64,000 nucleotides of DNA from Ceratorhiza oryzae-sativae (Eukaryota > Basidiomycota > Agaricomycetes > Cantharellales > Ceratobasidiaceae): the NCBI GenBank assembly GCA_030998015.1, contig JARWMV010000237.1, positions 1,302,001-1,366,000 on the forward strand. The letters run 5' to 3'. How positions within the stretch are numbered: the first letter of the stretch is position 1; each line of letters opens with the position of its first letter. Both the position numbers and the translations under genes were made by a program. This document shows, one piece after another, positions 33,816 to 43,773 of this stretch. The notes beneath the pieces are model-generated. The model did not search any database, had not been told where the DNA came from, and was given only the letters and a program-made list of their open reading frames with translations.

Positions 33816-35105
33816 ATCATCGACGGGAAGCGATGATTGCCACCAGCCATTTTCAAACGGTCATCGTATAATACGCATCAATGGGGCGCATAATTAATAC
33901 AAGTGAGGCTGAATATTTGTGACACGGAACTCGAGCCATTGTCCCGAAATGAATTGCGCGGCGCATTTGTATCTTAACCGGAGCAAAGCGGCGGCTGAAA
34001 AGCCACCCATATCGAAATGATACCTTCAGCTCTTATCGGTGGCCACAGATCTAGGTTGATTGACTAAACTCGATGTGCCCCTGGCGGACTCAACCCGGTT
34101 TTGGCCTTTCGTCCTTGAGCTAAGCGAATGTGACCCTGCGAAACAAACCGTTGGCGTTCAGCCACCCACTCATCTTCGGTCAGAACGAGTTAATCCTCAG
34201 GTTTTTCACCTGCATGACGCATATATTTGGCTCCTTGTGAACGGCAGGCCTATCCAAGAGTTATACCTGGAATGGCGAGATCAGTGACTTGACCCGAGGG
34301 AGATGTGTCCACGATCACCCAATAGTGCGGCCCGAAGCTAAATAACCTTCGGGCAACGGGCAAGCGAAACATTTACAGAGGGCTCGTTATTTGATTTTAT
34401 AACGCAATTTTCAGTGCCTGCAGGCTGAGAGAGTCTGGTTGAATGTAGATTGGATTTTGGCTAGCTAATTCTAGCCGCATATTCCCTCGTTAATCGTATG
34501 TCTTTGCTTCTCGAAGAGCTTGTGGCCTATTTTTTTTGCATGGGACATGGAATCATCACCAAATGTATAGCTAAACTGAGTAAGTTGTAGAAGATCCTTG
34601 CGACGGCTAGTCCGCACACCTGGGATATTGAGATAGCGTAATGATTGACGAGGGCCAAAGCAATCTCAAACGGATCTTGCTTTGTGTACTCCGATATCTG
34701 GGCGAACTTAGATATTAAACCAGCTATTCTAACTCATTCGTGGTTCACGAACACTAGTCTCGGCTTGACCATAAAGGGAAGTCCACTAGCTTAGATTGAC
34801 TGGGGAAAAATAAGCGTAAATATTCCCCATATTGCGATATCATATGGTTTGGCGATCGTTGTCAAATAGTCGGCTTGGTACAATAATCTAGAATATTTTT
34901 GGAACACGCTCAGTCCTATAAGTATATGCACTGGCTCACTTGGATGTCTCCACCTCCACCTCCCACCTCCCTCATCCCTCATCCTCAAGCCCGCCGCTTT
35001 CTGGAACGCTCTACGATCCTGCAACGCACTCTTTTACAAGTTGCGAACTTCACTATTTTTTTTGAAACGCCCTTTGAAGTCCGGACTCTGAATCGAATCA
35101 CGACA
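33816..35105. other. intergenic region upstream of the AA9 gene
   Basis: About 1.3 kb with only short frames. Its right end contains a TATA-like CCTATAAGTATA at about 34915-34926 and a CT-rich leader (34945-34990), which fits the promoter and 5' leader of the AA9 gene. No other element is seen. Confidence 0.5.
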
Positions 35106-36164
35106 ATGCTGTTTTCCTCCGTTTTCTCGATCCTTGCGCTCGCCGTTGTGGGTGTCAATGCGCACGGCTTCGTCGCTAGTATGCATTAAAATTCATTTTG
35201 GTATATTTCATGTATTAATTCCTATGGTTAGGTTTCACCGCGAACGGGAAGACCTACATCGGCCCCGTTCCCGAAGTGACCTCCCCCAAGTCACCCATTC
35301 GTTCCATCTCAACCACCAATCCAAACTACAGTCTCGGCGGTGCTCTCACCTGTGGTCAAGGTGCCAAGGCAGGTTCCCTAATCGCACCCATCACCGCCGG
35401 GACCGACCTTCAGCTCGAGTGGGTCTCGCATCCGGGCCAAAACTGGCCCCATAATGTAGGCCCGCTCATTACTTACATGGCCAAGGTGCGCGACCCTCGT
35501 CATAGTCTTCGATCTCCACGTCTCAAATTTGATTTCAGGTTCCGAACGGCGAGACTGCAGCGACGGTTGACCCTTCGACCCTCAACTTTTTCAAGATCCA
35601 ACAGACTGGTCAAAAGTCAAAGGGCAGCTCAAAGTGGTTCCAGGAAATTTGAGTCAGTTCATCTTTTCTATTTTGTTCATTTCGTCTGAAAGTTATACTC
35701 ATGTTCCAATAGTGAAACTTGGCACCAAGTACACTGTTAAAGTGCCCAAGGCGATCGCGAACGGCGACTATATCATGCGTCACGAGATCATTGGGCTTCA
35801 CCTCGCCATCGAGAAAGGCATGGCCGAGTTTTACACTAGCTGCTTCCAGCTCAGGGTATCTGGGGGCACTGGCTCAGGCAATGTCACGCCTACTGCCAAG
35901 TTCCCCGGCGCGTACTCTGCGACTGATCCTGGTATCTGGGCCAAGGATGTCTTCAACCCCGGCTTCAACTACGTCTTCCCTGGTCCCCCGATGCCTGACT
36001 TTGCCAAGGGTGGTCCTCACACCCATACTGTTGTTGCTAACGCTACTAGCTCCAAGCCCATTATGAGCTCTACTACTTACTCTGCTGCCTCTGGTTACCC
36101 CACTGGAAAGCATTGTAAACGCCACTGGTCTTCAAGGCATGTCATTGCTGCCCGAGCCAGCTAG
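35106..36164 (+). CDS. AA9 lytic polysaccharide monooxygenase (secreted)
   Basis: AA9 enzymes are secreted copper monooxygenases that oxidatively cleave cellulose. The signal peptide (MLFSSVFSILALAVVGVNA) is followed by the mature N-terminal His (HGFVAS), the first histidine-brace ligand. The second copper His lies in HPGQNWPHNVGPLITYMAK. The family block GDYIMRHEIIGLHLA and the axial-Tyr region (FNYVFPGPPMPDF) follow. Exon joins at 35180 and 35485 are canonical. The third junction is not. KWFQEI runs into a stop at 35650, and the only acceptor that restores LGTKYTVKVPKAIANGDY (the AG before 35713) lacks a GT donor, because the expected site reads TTT-GAGTCA. So the gene either uses a rare donor, carries a damaging mutation, or has a two-base error. 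No CBM1 cellulose-binding module is seen. The C-terminal residues after GYPTGKH are uncertain and may be intron. Confidence 0.85.
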
Positions 36165-36708
36165 TCACTATTCAGATTCGAGGTCGCAGTGTTTTCTCTT
36201 TACTTTCTTCTGGGGTTTCAGACGACACCTTGATCGGTGCTTGTGTTTTCGACGACATCCTTGATGGAGGTCTCCTTGGTCAGAGCACGTGCCCTAAGGC
36301 CGCTTTCTGTCTTACCAGTTGTATTGCATACAATGAACAAGACATGATCCTAAGATCTGTTGCGTGGATATAATTTTGAGTGAAATGTAGCTCGAAGATA
36401 AATATATCATAGGTGCCTTTTGGGGTTGAAATTTAGGCACCTGTTGCGGATAATGTACGAATAGCTGGTACTTTTGCCAGAACAACCTGTTCTATCAGGC
36501 TTCCCTAGATGTTGATTCCGCATCACCCCAAATTTCATAACCCGCTGGGCTCTAAACGTTGACGTGGTCGAACTTAATAAAATCTAATAATGAGGTAATG
36601 GGAGGGAGGTATTTTCATATATTCCGCAGTCTAAACAAGTCGGACAAACAATAGTACCGCTGGCAAATTGGGTTTGAACGAGATTAGATAAAAGTACCTC
36701 GTCCCTTC
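36165..36708. other. convergent gap between AA9 and LPMO-like genes
   Basis: The two genes end toward each other here. The interval is A/T-rich and should hold both 3' untranslated regions. Nothing else is seen. Confidence 0.5.
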
Positions 36709-37654
36709 TTATGCCGGTACTGTAAAATCAACACAGTTCTGATACGTCTGTTTATCCGTCACAGAATACCAATGGTATTGAAGTACACACTCTCCAGCAA
36801 CCGTGCATTTTCCGTTTAGCGTTGGGATAGTGACATTAAAGTTTTCTGAGATAAAGTAAGGTACGCATACACGCTTTACAGGGCTTAGGACCTACCTTGC
36901 TCCTTAGGATATGGGTATCCAGTGAAGTATGGGTTCCACGCGATCAATGGTGAGCCGATGGCTTTGTTTGTGGCGGTACTAATCTGCGTGCCAGGACGTG
37001 CTTAGTGCGGGTCGACCGAGCGGATTCTGGGGTATAACCTACCACAGAGACGTTCTGCCGGGCATATATTTAATGTGTTGTATCTAAGAAATCACTTTAA
37101 CTCACAGCATAACCGACTGGGTGATGGTTCTCAATGTCTAACACAATGTTCACAACTTGTCCGGGTTTGTACTTTTGCACGCGGCTCGTGTTGTCTGCGA
37201 ACTGCCACGGGCTTTTATGCAGTCAATTTCGCTTTGTAGCAGAGTTATATTTACCTGCTGGCCACGGCAAAGGAAAAGGTTGCATTGAGCCTGGACGTTT
37301 ATACTGCAGTGAGCTCATGCACGTCCACAACATCGTAAAGCTCACTGGTTTGTAACCAGAATCAATCTTGGCAATCTGGCTTTCGATTGGACCTTTGACA
37401 TCTGTGACGGGGTTACCACACATGAAATCTGTGTTAAACAGCATACCCACTGGATTGTTGTGCTGAAACAGCACCAGCGCCGCATGCCGCGATCATCGCA
37501 GATCCAAGCTGGATACGGATACTTATATATTTGTAATATGGATAGGAGTTTTCCAGTAGACTCACAGTCCGAGTAGGGGAGCCGTCACAATTCCATGCGC
37601 TGCAACAGAATATGCCAACGCAGCGAGAGCAATGATTCCAGAGATGAAATGCAT
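36709..37654 (-). CDS. secreted LPMO-like / chitin-binding-type protein with N-terminal His
   Basis: This is a small secreted protein. Its signal peptide (MHFISGIIALAALAYSVAA) is followed by a mature N-terminus starting with His (HGIVTAP), the position of a copper histidine brace. Joining short GT-AG introns gives GSAMIAACGAGAVSAQQS, then GPIESQIAKIDSGYKP, then CNLFLCRGQQ. The following exons give FADNTSRVQKYKPGQVVNIV, DIENHHPVGYA (a candidate second copper His), IGSPLIAWNPYFTGYPYP, NFNVTIPTLNGKCTVAGEC and finally QTYQNCVDFTVPA. The Cys-rich pattern and the QYHW...QTYQNCVDF ending resemble AA10/AA11/AA16-type or LPMO-like secreted proteins. I cannot assign a numbered family. The frame is continuous with seven or so exons. 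It may act on chitin or cellulose, or bind copper without catalysis. It is convergent with the AA9 gene. Confidence 0.78.
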
Positions 37655-38030
37655 ATCGTTAAAATGAGACAACAGGGATGATAGCAACATAATCGAAATA
37701 CGGCTCAGATTTATATTTCCCGCCTATACTTTGCTGGAGCATCGTCGGTAGAACCATCTTGACTGTTACTTGACATGTGAGCATACACTTATGGTAGTAC
37801 CCAGCATAGGGACGGGCCGTGGCAGCCCGTTTGATACCCGGCGGACCGCACAAGTACCGCACACAAGACGGGTAGGCATAACGTGCCAAGAACACTATGA
37901 GAAATACAATTCGGTCCAAGAGAGACAGATTGGACTAAGCCCTTCCGTTCTTCGGGGTTTGATGTGCTTCGTCCTACGACCCGAACGGCCGATAAACCAA
38001 GTTCGGGGAAATAGTGCCCGTATCAATTTA

Positions 38031-38790
38031 TCAAGCTTCGTAAGTTCTGTATAAGTATAGGTTTACGGCCCTATTTGAACCATCTGGTAGTATTTCGTTG
38101 ATTATTTTACTGTTATTTATTTGCCATTCGGTGCAATCAGCCAAGCCTACAGGTTCAAAGAGCTGTGGTTCGCGTATAGCGTTGCAGTACCCATGCCAAG
38201 CGTAAACTAGCGGCAAAATATTATTCATCTGAAATGATGCTACGCTTCTGCTAAGCTAAGCTAGCGGTTGGCGGGACTTTGCTAGTCTTCCAAACTTAAA
38301 CTGATGCCGCCTGATAAATCTGGCATTACGGCTACTATACATACAAACCTCTCCGATGCCGAGAATGCACCTTCGCTGTCGCTGGTAGACTAGAACTTGG
38401 CATCAACGCTGAATTTCAGCACATCAGAGTAACGAGAAGAAGAGTGCGAGTTCCGAACCAGGTTAATGGACCACGAGTTTTATACCAATGTCTAGAGCGG
38501 CTTTAATTCCGAACCGGCTCCCGTGGAGAGATCAACTTATTGGGACCACAACGCTTGTGCAGCGTACTGTGGGCACGAAAATTTGCCTACTTGATTCGTA
38601 CTGAATGAATCTTCGCATAGAAACATAGCATATCAAGCCTGTAAGTCCACCAACCGGGCAAGTAGTCTAGATGTCGGAATGGTCGAGGGGGAACTCGCTT
38701 GGTAACTTCGGATGAATTCCAGCACGGCTAGATATCGATCGCTCTCCAATCATCCAGTAGCTAATAGTGGACCGCAAAAAAGGCGTGCGG
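38031..38790 (-). pseudogene. decayed copy of geranylgeranyltransferase-I beta
   Basis: Fragments of this stretch are clearly related to the intact gene at 40795-42259. Near 38700-38780 the minus strand encodes LDDWRAIDI followed, after a one-base shift, by AVLEFIRSY. The intact gene has LLDDWSAIDIPAALEFVRR. Near 38235-38320 it encodes HQFKFGRLAK (intact CQFKFGGLAKVPHE). A C-terminal-like HGYCNAIREPQLFEP near 38150-38215 matches HSYLSMAAVSLYQP. The exons between are missing or unrecognisable, and the donor after the first block is lost. It is about 2 kb downstream of the intact gene in the same orientation, so it may be an old tandem duplicate. Confidence 0.65.
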
Positions 38791-39339
38791 TATACGCATA
38801 TCCACTCACTGATTAGTGGCAGTTGGAGGGAGGCCACCGTGAGGCAGCCGTGATAAAGTGAAGTACGTCAATCAAATGTGAGCTAACGTTTGTGTCATGT
38901 TTTCGGCAAGCGCCTACAATTGCACATGATTGAGATTTGGCTGGTTGCAAATCACGGTCGTCATAAGACTCAGTGCTTTTCTGCGATATATTTATGGATC
39001 GAGTCAATTTTCCTGATTTGTGGCTCGTCTCAGAGTTTAGCAGTAGCAGAGAGCCGACGGTGGTAGCGGCGGAGACGATAGCGGCGTGATTAGCGCAGAT
39101 AGCTCTTAAATGTTCAATTTATCCTATTCCTAGAAATTCTTTGGATTATGGTACGCGGCAGACCCACTCGTTTTACTGGATAGCTGGTGTATCTCCCCGC
39201 ACGCGGGAAGGGGTAATCTCACTCACATCGACCCAAACTTCCCCCGGAGTTGTATGCGTAAATTGACCTTCCACAGGGCAATCGAAAGACTTAATGCCAC
39301 GTGAACCAGGTAGTTTTCATTCATGAGCTAGCTTACCGA
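38791..39339. other. sequence between two gene fragments
   Basis: No gene recognised. It may contain further decayed parts of the neighbouring duplicates. Confidence 0.4.
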
Positions 39340-40033
39340 CTATTTTCCCATTGGGGGTTTCCTTCTTGTGACGACTCTGTAAGGGAGACAAGAGACCACA
39401 GGTCCTTGGAAGGAGCACACAATGGTCGGAGTGTCAGAAGATACAATATCTACCGCTACTTCTGACCCCGGCTCGGATGCCCCTTTTTGCTCGCTTACTC
39501 GCACGGACACAGCTTCAAGCCGTGCCCTAGAGAATGTCTGGCCAACAACCGTCGCGAATTCTGTGGGCTCGCTCGAGTGCCTTGTAGTCGCTGAGTTCAA
39601 GCGAAACACAGTTGTTCTGTTTCCGGTTTCGAAACCGCTGAACCACGTTTTGACCAATGTCAAGAATCGACAGCTATTTTTTGCCGATCATAAATGATCT
39701 TGAGCCCCTAGCACTTTCACTGATCTCGTCGCTCCCACAAAACCAGCGAGAAGATCGGCCTCGATTTGAAGGGCGTTTTCTGTGTGAGGAAGTTGTCGGG
39801 AAGTCCGAACCCTAGCTAAGCCAATATTATAGGATGTGGGCCTCGGGATGAAGCTCTCCTGCGGCGGTCGTACACAAACGAACCCAGCTACGGTTTTCTC
39901 TGTAGAAGAGTTAGGTGTGCAAAGACGAAGATATTCTCGTGGTAGCGAACAGTTGAGGATCTGCCCCGCCCAGTATAACAAGGCCTTGACTGGTATCCAT
40001 CGTAAACGCAGTAAACGCGACCCCGAACGATAA
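39340..40033 (-). pseudogene. decayed, internally deleted F-box-family gene copy
   Basis: The upstream end encodes SQGLVILGGADPQLFA and the downstream end PVVSCLPYRVVTRRKPP. The intact F-box protein at 52393-54370 has AQELILLAGVDSQSF and PVVSRLPYRIITRALLP at matching points. A second match is VAGFVCVRPPQ against VLGFACARPQQ. The roughly 300 residues between them in the intact gene are reduced to about 150, and the frame changes at least once. It is therefore a shortened, non-functional relative. Confidence 0.6.
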
Positions 40034-40794
40034 CATAGCATAATCGCTTATTGAATTAAGAGGAATAAGTAGTATGGAGATTGGTCTCGGTTCTACGCCA
40101 TCATTAGCTTCGAATGTTTTAACAAAAACATCGTATAGGAGGCCGCATATAGAGACTCTTCCTCGCCGAAATGGTGCATTGTTGGCTGTCCAAGACTTAG
40201 ATCTAGCCAGCCTAAAATCCTGTGAGAATTTTCACAAATAACTCGCTTGTGGTCTGTAAGACTCAATTTCTCGATGATCTTGAAGCCCCCTCGAGAGTGC
40301 TAACCAGTCGGGATCCTGAGACGCATGCTAGGGGCAAGCTGTAATCTGCTGGCGTCGAGCTCCAAGTGCAACTGGAGTCTGGCTGAGCCACTGAACATAT
40401 TCCAAAATGTCTTGCACGTCTATACTTCTAGATAGGTATGAAGCTTACATTTCGAATAAATAAGGACTTTACTGAGGCAAACGCCAGAACGGTTGTGGCC
40501 ACAGCGACAGAAATTGGAGGAATATTTCATCGGGGAGTTGGTCCATGGGCATTGAAAGTCGCTGCGATTGGTATGTGTCTCGTCCGGTACGTTGTAGATA
40601 TATGTTCCCACATTCTGGGGTGGATTGTGCCGGTAGAGGTTCGGTATGAGTATACATATTACTCGAATTCCTGGTTTTCAGTAATGACTCATTCGTTTGA
40701 CACTTCGTTTGCTGACCAAAGTGGTACAATAAAAACGGAGGAATGGCACGGTTATGCGAACACCGAACGACATCCTCCGTACATAGAATTCTAT
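40034..40794. other. intergenic region downstream of GGTase-I beta
   Basis: Only short frames are present. A plus-strand frame of about 130 codons (40438-40842) overlaps the end of the GGTase gene and lacks any motif. No gene is supported. Confidence 0.45.
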
Positions 40795-42259
40795 TCAGGA
40801 CTTATTCATTCGAAGATGGTCGACTGCCCATCGCCCTGTTGATTCTTCAGCATTCAGTGCAGCGAGCAAAGGCTGCAATTTCCAAGAGTCGTCACCAGTA
40901 TTTGGCTGATACAGCGATACAGCAGCCATGCTAAGGTACGAATGAAGCGGATCTACCGACAGCATATCAACAAAATGAATCGTGAAATACCATCATGCTA
41001 ACCAGGTCGTTCATGAGGCACCTTTGCTAACCCTCCAAACTTGAACTGGCATTGGTCAATAAACATGGCGTTGGCTTCACGGTTGATAGAATCTTCAGCA
41101 CCAAGGATCTATCGGTTAATTTTCCGTCAGCCTAGGCCCATAAGTGCCAATAATGCCAACCTTTAGCGCAGCACCGCACCAAAAGCTATAGCAGGAATCA
41201 GGGGTTTTACCGGTTCGACCACAGAAGCCCGTGGTCTGGTGCATGGCTAGCCAACGTATCGTCTGACGGCGTGACTTTGGGTCCAGACCGGTCCCCTCAA
41301 CGGATGGGCAGAGTGATGTTGCAGCAAGCGCGCAGTATGTCGGCCCGCCTTTGGATGTAAGCCGTTCTCTAAAAAATCAACATAGTAGAGGCTTACCATG
41401 CGCCTCCTGGTCTGGCGATTGGCCATACCCGCCTTCATATGTCTAACAACCCGGCGAGTCAGTCCAGGAGCGAGAACAATTGGACTGGAGACTTACTCGG
41501 CATCTTCGGACGAATTCAAGCGCGGCTGGGATATCAATCGCACTCCAATCATCTAGCAGGTAGCAGAGTACAAACGCAGTGTATAGAATACGTAGATCTC
41601 CGGGCTGCTTGGAAGTGTTTGGAGAGAAGCTACCAAAGTGCGTATTATAGCAAAGTAACTAAACCAACATGGGCCCTACCTGCCATCAGCGTTCTGACAA
41701 CTTGCGACAAATTTTTGTAGGCCTGGTTTATCTAACCGAGAGAAATCGTCCCGGAGAATGGCCAAACTCAAGATCGCGGCATAGGTCATTATGAGGTTGG
41801 CCGGCTCAGTGATCGGCGAGTCTACCTTGGTTAATATTTATGCTTGGCAATGCACTAGATGGTACACAAAAAGCTCACAGTCATATTGAGGAGCACCAGT
41901 GAGTCTCCGCCACGAAATCCCGTTCCTTCGGATGAAGCTAGAGTCTCCTATTCAAGTTGGATACGATAGGACGGGAAGATGAAGCTTACAAATGTACTGC
42001 GACCAAATCCACTCTGTCCAGTCCTTCCTATCTCTCTCCTTGATTTTACTTGCCACAGCACCAAACAGATCCAGGGATGCCAAAGAGTAGAATCCGACGG
42101 CCACCCTGAGGAATCGGTGTCGCTAATGAGTACGCGAAACGCGAAGAAAAGCCGGTTTTACCGAGAGTCATCAGCCTCCACAGCAGAGCTCCCAAGTCCA
42201 GAGAGGCATCGATAGCTCATAGCGATATGCATGTTTCGGTTGAGTGGTCCCAAACTCAT
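40795..42259 (-). CDS. CDC43: geranylgeranyltransferase type I beta subunit
   Basis: This catalytic beta subunit transfers geranylgeranyl to CaaX proteins such as Rho/Cdc42 GTPases, together with a Ram2-type alpha subunit. The start is MSLGPLNRNMHIAMSYRCLS. Splicing gives VAVGFYSLASLDLFGAV, KDWTEWIWSQYI, GTGFRGG and DSPITEPANLIMTYAAILS. Then come LDKPGLQKFVASCQNADGR and ILYTAFVLCYLLDDWSAID. The alpha-alpha barrel repeats with zinc and isoprenoid residues follow: YEGGYGQSPDQEAHGGPTYC, TGFCGRTGKTPDSCYSFW and FKFGGLAKVPHE. The last exon has VDPLHSYLSMAAVSLYQP and ends AVDHLRMNKS. Joins use short GT-AG introns, one with an acceptor at CTAG near 41946, and no break is needed. A damaged duplicate lies about 2 kb downstream. 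Confidence 0.87.
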
Positions 42260-43066
42260 GACGGCCGGAATGGTTGGTGGTTGATTGGACTGACGAACCT
42301 GGAATGCACCGCCACGAACTTGTCCCCCGGCTTGACCTTGACCTGCTCACCCCCAACCCGCCTGCACCGCCTACCAAGTGCCCGTCTGCTCCACCCACAC
42401 AGCTATTTCAATTTGATATTTATTCCGTTTCAATACGATTATCCTCTGCCGAATCTATACTGACTGGTATTGGACACTGGTTTCGTTTGCATGTCCAGCC
42501 TCCTACACCCAAGATATTTGCTAGCACCCCAAAACCAACCACACTAGGACCATCCACGCTTGAATTCGAATCAAAATCTATTATATCTGCGATTTCTTCA
42601 ATTAATATCACTCCGTCCTAATAACTTATTGACCTAAGTCCTCAGACGAAACCCTACAGCGAACTTGAATTACGCAATCCCCACCACCGAGCGCACATTC
42701 AACTTCATCGCCAAATCGGGCTCATGAGCCGGTTGAAGACCCCAAAGACCCCCCCCCGCCGAGACAGGACACCTCTGAATAACAATGGTTCGACCGCAGC
42801 GAGGTTTATTATAACTAAACATTACGATGGCGTTCGTAAAGCGTCGTGTGTGGTTGGACTGCATGGATTTACAAGGTATTACCAGAAGTACGGATCGTAT
42901 TGTGATACCGAAAATTGTCAGCAAAATACAATCGCAGAGGACAACTATCATGCCTTCTTTGCGTTGACTGCCGAAGTGATGTCCGGCCTAAAGAAATTAC
43001 ATACTTCATAGGTATGAAATTCACTGCTGACCCTCAAACTGTGTAAACCGGGCAAATGTGTTGTGG
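42260..43066. other. upstream region of GGTase-I beta
   Basis: This holds the probable GGTase-I beta promoter and unassigned sequence. Plus-strand frames at 42274-42621 and 42724-43011 have no recognisable motif or splice-supported extension. Confidence 0.45.
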
Positions 43067-43345
43067 TTAGCGACCGGGCTGTGCAACCGCTCTCCGTAAA
43101 TCGGCATTCCAGAGCAAATTTGCTCCAGAGGTTTTTCCTGAGGTAAAGAGGGGCGCGAGGGTCTCTTTGGCATAAAACAGGTAATTCAGTGCGAGTGGGT
43201 CAAGGTTCGCGGACTCTAGGTAGATGCACCGCTCGGTGGTGTACTGAGGGTAGCGTCGGAGGAAGTGGGCTACCGTTTCCGGTGAGCTCGCGAAGAAAGC
43301 GGAGTCGGGAGATTTGACTGCTTTTAGACGAATAGGTTCGCCCAG
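43067..43345 (-). mobile_element. non-LTR retrotransposon remnant (reverse-transcriptase C-terminal region)
   Basis: The minus strand encodes SPDSAFFASSPETVAHFLRR followed by YPQYTTERCIYL and APLFTSGKTSGANL before a stop. The spacing ETVxHFL-xx-xPxY-xxxR, then a closing segment, is that of the zinc-knuckle tail after the RT/RNase H domains of Tad/LINE-like elements. The first Cys positions are replaced (SPDSAFF instead of the usual C-P-C), so it is decayed. No polymerase domain remains nearby. Confidence 0.5.
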
Positions 43346-43773
43346 TCACCTTTTAGTCTCGCCAAAACAAGGCACGTACCAGAAACTTCACGGGTGACGC
43401 GCCTGCACGATGAACATTTTGGTGGGAGGTGTTCAAAGTCTAGACGCAATACAAGACAATTTGGAATGAATCTGGCTTTGCTTCATGTCCGGAATGGAGA
43501 TATTTAGCCATTTTTGACAGCCTCGAGGGCGTGGATTTAAATCCATGGTGATTTGACTGAATTGATGTCCTTGAGGTCAGGCCCGTCTGCTAGCCACAGT
43601 GAAAGTCGTTGAATGCTGATCGAAATACCGGTTGTTTGGACATATTGCTGAAGGGCGAGAGGCAATCATACTCTATTATGATGTTGTACAAACCGGGAAG
43701 AATTGCATGATAGATCATATACATAGGACAGTTGAAACATAGGACAGTTGAAACATGGGACATCTCTCGGCCC
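43346..43773. other. intergenic gap downstream of the AAA ATPase
   Basis: This holds the 3' region of the AAA ATPase gene. Two adjacent short direct repeats (GGACAGTTGAAACAT, 43728-43756) are visible. No gene is supported. Confidence 0.45.

Noticed and set aside
39422..39697. Plus-strand frame of 91 codons.
   Set aside because: It is antisense to the F-box-family fragment, which has better homology on the minus strand.
42274..42621. Plus-strand frame of 115 codons upstream of GGTase-I beta.
   Set aside because: Pro/Thr/Ser-rich with no motif. It overlaps the GGTase promoter region.
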